30,390 nt of DNA, taken from contig JAJXTB010000018.1 of assembly GCA_021784205.1 (NCBI GenBank), positions 1 through 30,390 of the forward strand, written 5' to 3'. The notes beneath the pieces are model-generated. The model was not told the origin of the DNA. It ran no database searches and saw only the letters and a list, made by a program, of their open reading frames with translations. The DNA comes from Actinomycetes bacterium. GTDB lineage: Bacteria > Actinomycetota > Acidimicrobiia > Acidimicrobiales > RAAP-2. Position numbers and translations under genes: made by a program. This document shows, in pieces, positions 26,678 to 30,390 of the stretch (the first letter of the stretch is position 1; each line of letters starts with the position of its first letter).

Positions 26678-27570
26678 CCGTAGATCCCTAGGGCGAGCAA
26701 CCCCGCCCAGATCACGCCGAGCAGTTGGACCACACGGTTGTGCAAGAGGAGATCCTCGGGGGACTGGCCCTCGCCGGCCTCGGCGGAGCGCATGATGAAC
26801 AAGACGGCGAAGACCACGGGCACGATCGTCAGGCGGATCGGCACGATGTGGTGGCGAATCGAGGACAATCCCGTCGCCGAGGTGTCAAAGGCCCAGAGGT
26901 TGTAGCTGGTTACGACGACCGTGGCCGACATGGTCAGGGCCGAGTGCAAGAACTCGGGTGTGTACTGAGAGAGGACCGGGCGCGCGGCGCCCGCGCCCAC
27001 CTTCTTCAGCTCGCTCGAACGCTTGCCGATCACGAGGAAGAGCGCGCCGAAGGAGATCACGACGAGGAACCAGGTCGAGACGAAGATGTGAGAGGCCACG
27101 GCCCCGGCGTAGGCGCGCAGGAAGAAGCCGTTGGCGACGATGCCGAGTTCGATGATGACCGAGTTCTTCAGCCAGAGGCTGTAGCTGAGCGAGTTGACCA
27201 GGTAGAGGCCGAGGATGAAGTAGAGCCCGCCGGGGTGCCACAGGAACGCCGGCAGGATGAAGGCGATGGCCGCGAGCACGGCCGCGGCAGCGAGCGCGAG
27301 GCCCACCGGGAGCTGTCCGGCGGGAATCGCGCGGTGGCGCTTGGTCGGGTGGCGCCGGTCGGCCTCGATGTCGCGCACGTCGTTGATCAAATAGACCGCC
27401 GACGCCAGGGCGCAAAAGCACAGGAAGGCCGCGATGGTGTGGCGCTCGACGTCTGGATCGCCGACCATGCCGGCCGCGGCCGGGGCCACGCCGATGAGCA
27501 GGTTCTTCACCCACTGGGCGGGACGCATGGCCGAGACGAGGGCGTGCACCGTCCCCCGCGTCGGGGTCAT
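26674..27570 (-). CDS. ubiA: Decaprenyl-phosphate phosphoribosyltransferase (UbiA family)
   Basis: In mycobacteria this enzyme (Rv3806c) joins phosphoribosyl pyrophosphate to decaprenyl phosphate, the first step to DPA. The product is a polytopic membrane protein of about 298 residues (M. tuberculosis 302) with several helices. It has the UbiA aspartate motif NDVRDIEADRRHPTKRHRAIPAG near residues 77-99, preceded by AMRPAQWVKNLL, a hallmark of this subgroup, and the late LFLVIGKRSSEL. ATG 27570 is preferred; an in-frame GTG at 27582 would give 302 residues and stands seven bases after a TAGCGT hexamer, so a leaderless start there is possible. Longer forms reaching 27672 are rejected. It opens the operon ubiA-dprE1-dprE2. 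Confidence 0.9.
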   Translation of the reverse strand: MTPTRGTVHALVSAMRPAQWVKNLLIGVAPAAAGMVGDPDVERHTIAAFLCFCALASAVYLINDVRDIEADRRHPTKRHRAIPAGQLPVGLALAAAAVLAAIAFILPAFLWHPGGLYFILGLYLVNSLSYSLWLKNSVIIELGIVANGFFLRAYAGAVASHIFVSTWFLVVISFGALFLVIGKRSSELKKVGAGAARPVLSQYTPEFLHSALTMSATVVVTSYNLWAFDTSATGLSSIRHHIVPIRLTIVPVVFAVLFIMRSAEAGEGQSPEDLLLHNRVVQLLGVIWAGLLALGIYG

Positions 27571-27623
27571 CGTGTCCGTCACAACGGCAACGCTAGTCCT
27601 GGCGGCACGCGCGACTCCGGCGA

Positions 27624-27644
27624 GGGGGCCCCAAAGAGGCCCCC
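27624..27644 (+). promoter_or_regulatory. G/C-rich inverted repeat in the divergent ubiA / B12-protein gap
   Basis: GGGGGCC (27624-27630) and GGCCCCC (27638-27644) form a perfect 7-bp inverted repeat around a CCAAAGA loop, in the 101-bp gap between the two divergent genes. No T-run follows on either side, so it is unlikely to be a terminator. A TATGCT hexamer (27657-27662) lies just downstream and 9 bases before the ATG of the B12 protein. The repeat may be an operator shared by both directions, or an RNA hairpin in one leader. Confidence 0.35.
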
Positions 27645-27671
27645 TATCACGCCCTCTATGCTGAATGACCA

Positions 27672-28094
27672 ATGGAGCGCACCTATCGAGTGGTCGTGGC
27701 CAAGCCCGGCCTGGATGGTCACGATCGCGGGGCGAAGGTCATCGCGCGAGCCCTTCGCGACGCCGGCTTCGAGGTCGTCTACACCGGGCTGCACCAGACC
27801 CCCGAGCAGATTGTGGCGGCCGTGGTGCACGAGGACGCCGACGCGGTGGGCCTGTCGCTGCTCTCCGGCGCGCATCTCGTGCTGGTGCCCCGGGTGATCG
27901 AATTGCTCACCGCTGCGGGCCGCGAGGACGTCGTGGTCGTGGTCGGGGGCATCATCCCCGAGGCCGACGTCGCGACGCTGAGTGGTCTCGGCGTGTCGCA
28001 CGTCTTCACGCCCGGCGCCTCTCTCGCCGAGATCGGCCAGTGGATGGAGACGACCCTCGACGCGCGCGAGCGCGCCGCGGCCGAATCGAGTTAG
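27672..28094 (+). CDS. Stand-alone cobalamin-binding subunit, methylmalonyl-CoA mutase C-terminal domain family
   Basis: A 140-residue protein made only of the B12-binding Rossmann domain of acyl-CoA mutases. The signature DGHDRG (Asp15, His17, Gly20) provides the lower-face histidine ligand to cobalt, followed by SLLSGAH (about 62-68) and VVVGGIIPEAD (about 89-99) which cradle the nucleotide tail. It has no catalytic TIM barrel, so it must pair with a separate large subunit, as in archaeal-type methylmalonyl-CoA mutase, isobutyryl-CoA mutase (IcmB) or 2-hydroxyisobutyryl-CoA mutase. Which of these applies cannot be told here. No ribosome-binding site precedes the ATG and a TATGCT box ends 9 bases upstream, so a leaderless mRNA is possible. 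sucC follows after 15 bp. Confidence 0.88.
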   Translation: MERTYRVVVAKPGLDGHDRGAKVIARALRDAGFEVVYTGLHQTPEQIVAAVVHEDADAVGLSLLSGAHLVLVPRVIELLTAAGREDVVVVVGGIIPEADVATLSGLGVSHVFTPGASLAEIGQWMETTLDARERAAAESS

Positions 28095-28109
28095 AGAAAG
28101 CAGACCTAG

Positions 28110-29252
28110 ATGGATCTCTTTGAGTATCAGGGCAAGCAGTACTTCGCGCGTTACGGCATCCCCGTCTCGCCCGGCGGCGTCGCCGACACGGTCGAGCAGG
28201 CCGTGGCCGTGGCCGACGAGGTGGGATATCCCGTCGTGGTGAAGGCCCAGGTCAAGGTCGGCGGGCGCGGCAAGGCCGGCGGCGTGAAGCTCGCCGCCGA
28301 CGAGGACGAGCTGCGACTGCACGCGGGAAACATCCTGGGACTCGACATCAAGGGTCACGTGGTGCACCGCCTGTGGATCGAGAGGTCGAGTGACATCGCG
28401 CGCGAGTACTACGCCTCCTTCACCCTGGACCGGCCGAACAAGAAGCACCTGGGCATGCTGAGCGCCCAGGGCGGGGTCGAGATCGAAGTCGTCGCCGAGG
28501 AGAACCCCGACGCGATCGCCATGCTCTCCATCGACCCGTTGCGCGGGCTCGACCTGGCGGCGGCGCGCGCGTGGGTGGACGAGGCGACCCTCGACGAGGC
28601 GGCCCGCGAGCAGGCGGCCGCACTCCTCGTTCGCCTCTACGAGTGCTACACCAAGGGCGACTGCGACCTAGCCGAGGTCAACCCGCTCATTCTCACCCCC
28701 GACGGGCGCGTGCACGCTCTTGACGCGAAGGTGACTCTCGACGAGAACGCGTCGTTCCGCCACCCTGAATGGGAGGAGTTCCGCGCGACCGAGACCGAGG
28801 ACCCGCGCGAGAAGATGGCCAAGGAGAAAGGGCTCAACTACATTGGCCTCGACGGCGACGTCGGGATCATCGCCAATGGCGCGGGACTGGCCATGTCGAC
28901 GCTCGACGTGGTCAACCAGGTCGGCGGCAGCGCGGCCAACTTCCTCGACATTGGCGGCGGCGCCAACGCCGACGTGATGGCCGCAGCCCTCGAAGTGATC
29001 CACTCCGACCCCAAGGTCAAGTCGATCTTCGTGAACATCTTCGGCGGCATCACGCGCGTCGACGAGGTCGCCAAGGGCGTGCTTGAAGCGCTCTCGCGGG
29101 TCACGATCACCGCGCCGATCGTGCTGCGCCTCGACGGCACCAACGCCACCCAGGGCCGCGCCATCCTCGCCGCGCACCTCTCTGACACCCTGATCACCGA
29201 ACCGACCATGCTCGACGCCGCGCGCCGGGCCGTGGCCCTAGCCAAGGCGTAA
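28110..29252 (+). CDS. sucC: Succinate--CoA ligase, beta subunit (ADP/GDP-forming)
   Basis: SucC is the nucleotide-binding subunit of succinyl-CoA synthetase in the TCA cycle, which interconverts succinyl-CoA and succinate with substrate-level phosphorylation. The 380-residue protein begins [19 protein letters not shown], has the ATP-grasp core ([20 protein letters not shown], then the metal-site segment [30 protein letters not shown]), and a C-terminal CoA-ligase domain with GNGAGL-like [25 protein letters not shown] and [15 protein letters not shown]. It is 5 bp upstream of sucD and 15 bp downstream of the B12 protein. The ribosome-binding site is weak, so coupling to the upstream gene is likely. 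Confidence 0.97.
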   Translation: MDLFEYQGKQYFARYGIPVSPGGVADTVEQAVAVADEVGYPVVVKAQVKVGGRGKAGGVKLAADEDELRLHAGNILGLDIKGHVVHRLWIERSSDIAREYYASFTLDRPNKKHLGMLSAQGGVEIEVVAEENPDAIAMLSIDPLRGLDLAAARAWVDEATLDEAAREQAAALLVRLYECYTKGDCDLAEVNPLILTPDGRVHALDAKVTLDENASFRHPEWEEFRATETEDPREKMAKEKGLNYIGLDGDVGIIANGAGLAMSTLDVVNQVGGSAANFLDIGGGANADVMAAALEVIHSDPKVKSIFVNIFGGITRVDEVAKGVLEALSRVTITAPIVLRLDGTNATQGRAILAAHLSDTLITEPTMLDAARRAVALAKA

Positions 29253-29257
29253 CCATC

Positions 29258-30151
29258 ATGAGCATCTTCGTAGACGAGAACACCAAGGTCATCGTCCAGG
29301 GACTGACTGGCGGCCAGGGCCGCTTTCACGGGCTACGCAACCGCGACTACGGCACCAAGGTCGTCGGCGGCGTCACCCCGGGCAAGGGCGGCACCGACGT
29401 CGACGGCATCCCGGTCTTTAACAGCGTGGCCGAGGCGGTCGCGGCGACCGGGGCCACAGCGTCCTTCGTCGTCGTGCCCCCGCGATTTGCCGCCGACGCG
29501 ATCATCGAGGCCGCCCAGGGGGGGATCACCTTCATCGTGTGCATCACCGAGGGCATCCCGGCCCACGACGAGGCGGTCACCTACAACCGCCTGGTCGAGG
29601 AGTTCCCCGGCGTGCGTCTGCTCGGTCCCAACTGCCCCGGGATCATCAGCCCCGGCAAGTGCAACATCGGCATCACGTCGGGCGACATCGCGCTGGCCGG
29701 CGGGCCGGTGGGCATCGTGTCGCGCTCGGGGACGCTGACCTACCAGGCGCTCTACGAGCTCTCGAGCCAGGGCGTCGGCCAGACGACCTGCGTGGGCATC
29801 GGCGGCGACCCGGTGCCGGGCACCAACTTCATCGACTGCCTCGCGGCCTTCGAGGCCGATCCCGAGACCAAAGCGGTCATGATGATCGGCGAGATTGGCG
29901 GAAGCGAGGAGGAGCGCGCGGCCGAGTGGATCACGACCCATATGACCAAGCCCGTCGTCTCCTACGTCGCCGGGGTGACCGCACCCCCGGGGCGCAAGAT
30001 GGGACACGCGGGCGCCATCATCTCGGGATCGAAGGGTACCGCCCAGGCCAAGATGGACGCCCTGGCCGCGGCCGGGGTGCACGTCTGTCAGAATCCGACA
30101 GAAGCCGGCGAGAAGATGGTCGAGATCGTCAAGGCTCTCGCGCTTGGCTGA
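29258..30151 (+). CDS. sucD: Succinate--CoA ligase, alpha subunit
   Basis: SucD carries the CoA-binding site and the phosphohistidine of succinyl-CoA synthetase. The 297-residue protein starts [24 protein letters not shown], has [40 protein letters not shown], the [12 protein letters not shown] loop, and the active-site histidine in [18 protein letters not shown] (His250). All are intact. It overlaps the purN start by 8 bases if the TTG there is used. sucC-sucD followed closely by purN matches the order known from other actinomycetes, although in Mycobacterium a few genes lie between. Confidence 0.97.
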   Translation: MSIFVDENTKVIVQGLTGGQGRFHGLRNRDYGTKVVGGVTPGKGGTDVDGIPVFNSVAEAVAATGATASFVVVPPRFAADAIIEAAQGGITFIVCITEGIPAHDEAVTYNRLVEEFPGVRLLGPNCPGIISPGKCNIGITSGDIALAGGPVGIVSRSGTLTYQALYELSSQGVGQTTCVGIGGDPVPGTNFIDCLAAFEADPETKAVMMIGEIGGSEEERAAEWITTHMTKPVVSYVAGVTAPPGRKMGHAGAIISGSKGTAQAKMDALAAAGVHVCQNPTEAGEKMVEIVKALALG

Positions 30152-30390
30152 GGTTCGCCTGTGCGTGATGGTGTCGGGTTCGGGCACCATTCTGGAAGCG
30201 ATCCTCGAGGCCGGGCTCGACGTCGCCCTGGTGGTGGCCGACCGGCCCTGTCGCGCGCTTCGCGTGGCCGAGGACGCTGGCGTGGCGACCACGCTCGTCG
30301 ATCGGCGCGACTATGGGGGCTTTACGGCCGGCTTTGACCGCGAGGCCTATTCGGCGGCGCTGGTGGGAGCGCTGTCGGACCAGCACATCG
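30144..30390 (+). CDS. purN: Phosphoribosylglycinamide formyltransferase, 5' part (runs off the window)
   Basis: PurN transfers a formyl group from 10-formyl-tetrahydrofolate to GAR, step three of purine synthesis. The frame from TTG 30144 gives (M)[20 protein letters not shown], then [29 protein letters not shown] and [14 protein letters not shown], which follow the PurN N-terminal pattern; about 82 codons are present and there is no stop before the window end. Other in-frame starts (GTG 30165, ATG 30168) would cut into the first beta strand. The phosphate loop, SGNGSN in E. coli, reads SGSGTI here, so the Asn that binds GAR phosphate is replaced by Ile16. Confidence 0.87.
   Translation, partial: MAEVRLCVMVSGSGTILEAILEAGLDVALVVADRPCRALRVAEDAGVATTLVDRRDYGGFTAGFDREAYSAALVGALSDQHI

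Noticed and set aside
25838..26683. 281-codon plus-strand frame opposite dprE1
   Set aside because: Antisense shadow of dprE1; no start signal and a biased composition.
26725..27897. 390-codon plus-strand frame opposite ubiA
   Set aside because: Antisense to membrane-protein codons, giving an Asp/Glu/Gly/His-rich translation with no domain; it also crosses into the B12 gene in a wrong frame.

Overview
This window looks like a chromosomal segment of a high-G+C actinomycete (phylum Actinomycetota). The evidence is the strong G/C third-position bias, frequent GTG starts, a GuaB3-type IMP dehydrogenase paralogue next to guaA, a groES-groEL operon behind CIRCE elements, and a ubiA-dprE1-dprE2 set for decaprenyl-phospho-arabinose. 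The gene order (rplM-rpsI-glmM-glmS-acpS-alr ... tsaE-tsaB-rimI-tsaD ... groES-groEL ... guaB3-guaA-pcrA ... sucC-sucD-purN) is the ordinary actinobacterial backbone. Its departures from Mycobacterium/Streptomyces order suggest a deep-branching class such as Acidimicrobiia; that placement is inference.

Positions 1-8881 (+) are one tightly packed run. It holds the tail of rplM, then rpsI, amino-sugar synthesis (glmM, glmS), holo-ACP synthase, alanine racemase, a family-4 uracil-DNA glycosylase, the t6A/acetyltransferase set (tsaE, tsaB, rimI, tsaD) and pdxH. Almost every junction is a 1-11 nt overlap, so translational coupling is likely. A convergent MFS exporter (8878-10116, -) closes it.

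Positions 10117-12279 hold the chaperonin operon: two tandem CIRCE operators, groES, groEL and a strong intrinsic terminator. A TetR regulator (+) and an MMPL/RND transporter (-) follow, converging with a 162-bp overlap, and then a divergent Nudix CoA-pyrophosphatase-type gene. Positions 16083-21039 hold guaB3-guaA-pcrA with 4-nt overlaps.

Positions 21123-27570 are the accessory part, between pcrA and sucC. A membrane-anchored phosphodiester-glycosidase-domain protein (+) meets a minus-strand set: ubiA, dprE1 and dprE2 (all steps from phosphoribosyl-PP plus decaprenyl-P to decaprenyl-phospho-arabinose, except a dephosphorylation), followed 50 bp downstream by a PAS-PAS-GGDEF-EAL cyclic-di-GMP enzyme. 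DprE1 carries Ala where the M. tuberculosis enzyme has the benzothiazinone-target Cys387. Positions 27672-30390 hold a stand-alone cobalamin-binding mutase subunit, sucC, sucD and the start of purN. This places a carbon-skeleton mutase subunit beside the enzyme that uses succinyl-CoA.

No insertion sequence, phage gene, CRISPR array, tRNA or rRNA was seen. No gene-free stretch exceeds about 180 bp. I found no wholly new multi-gene system. The best leads are the compact DPA operon with its cyclic-di-GMP and glycosidase neighbours, the natural Cys-to-Ala DprE1, the tandem CIRCE, GuaB3 without an adjacent GuaB2, and the B12 subunit at sucCD.
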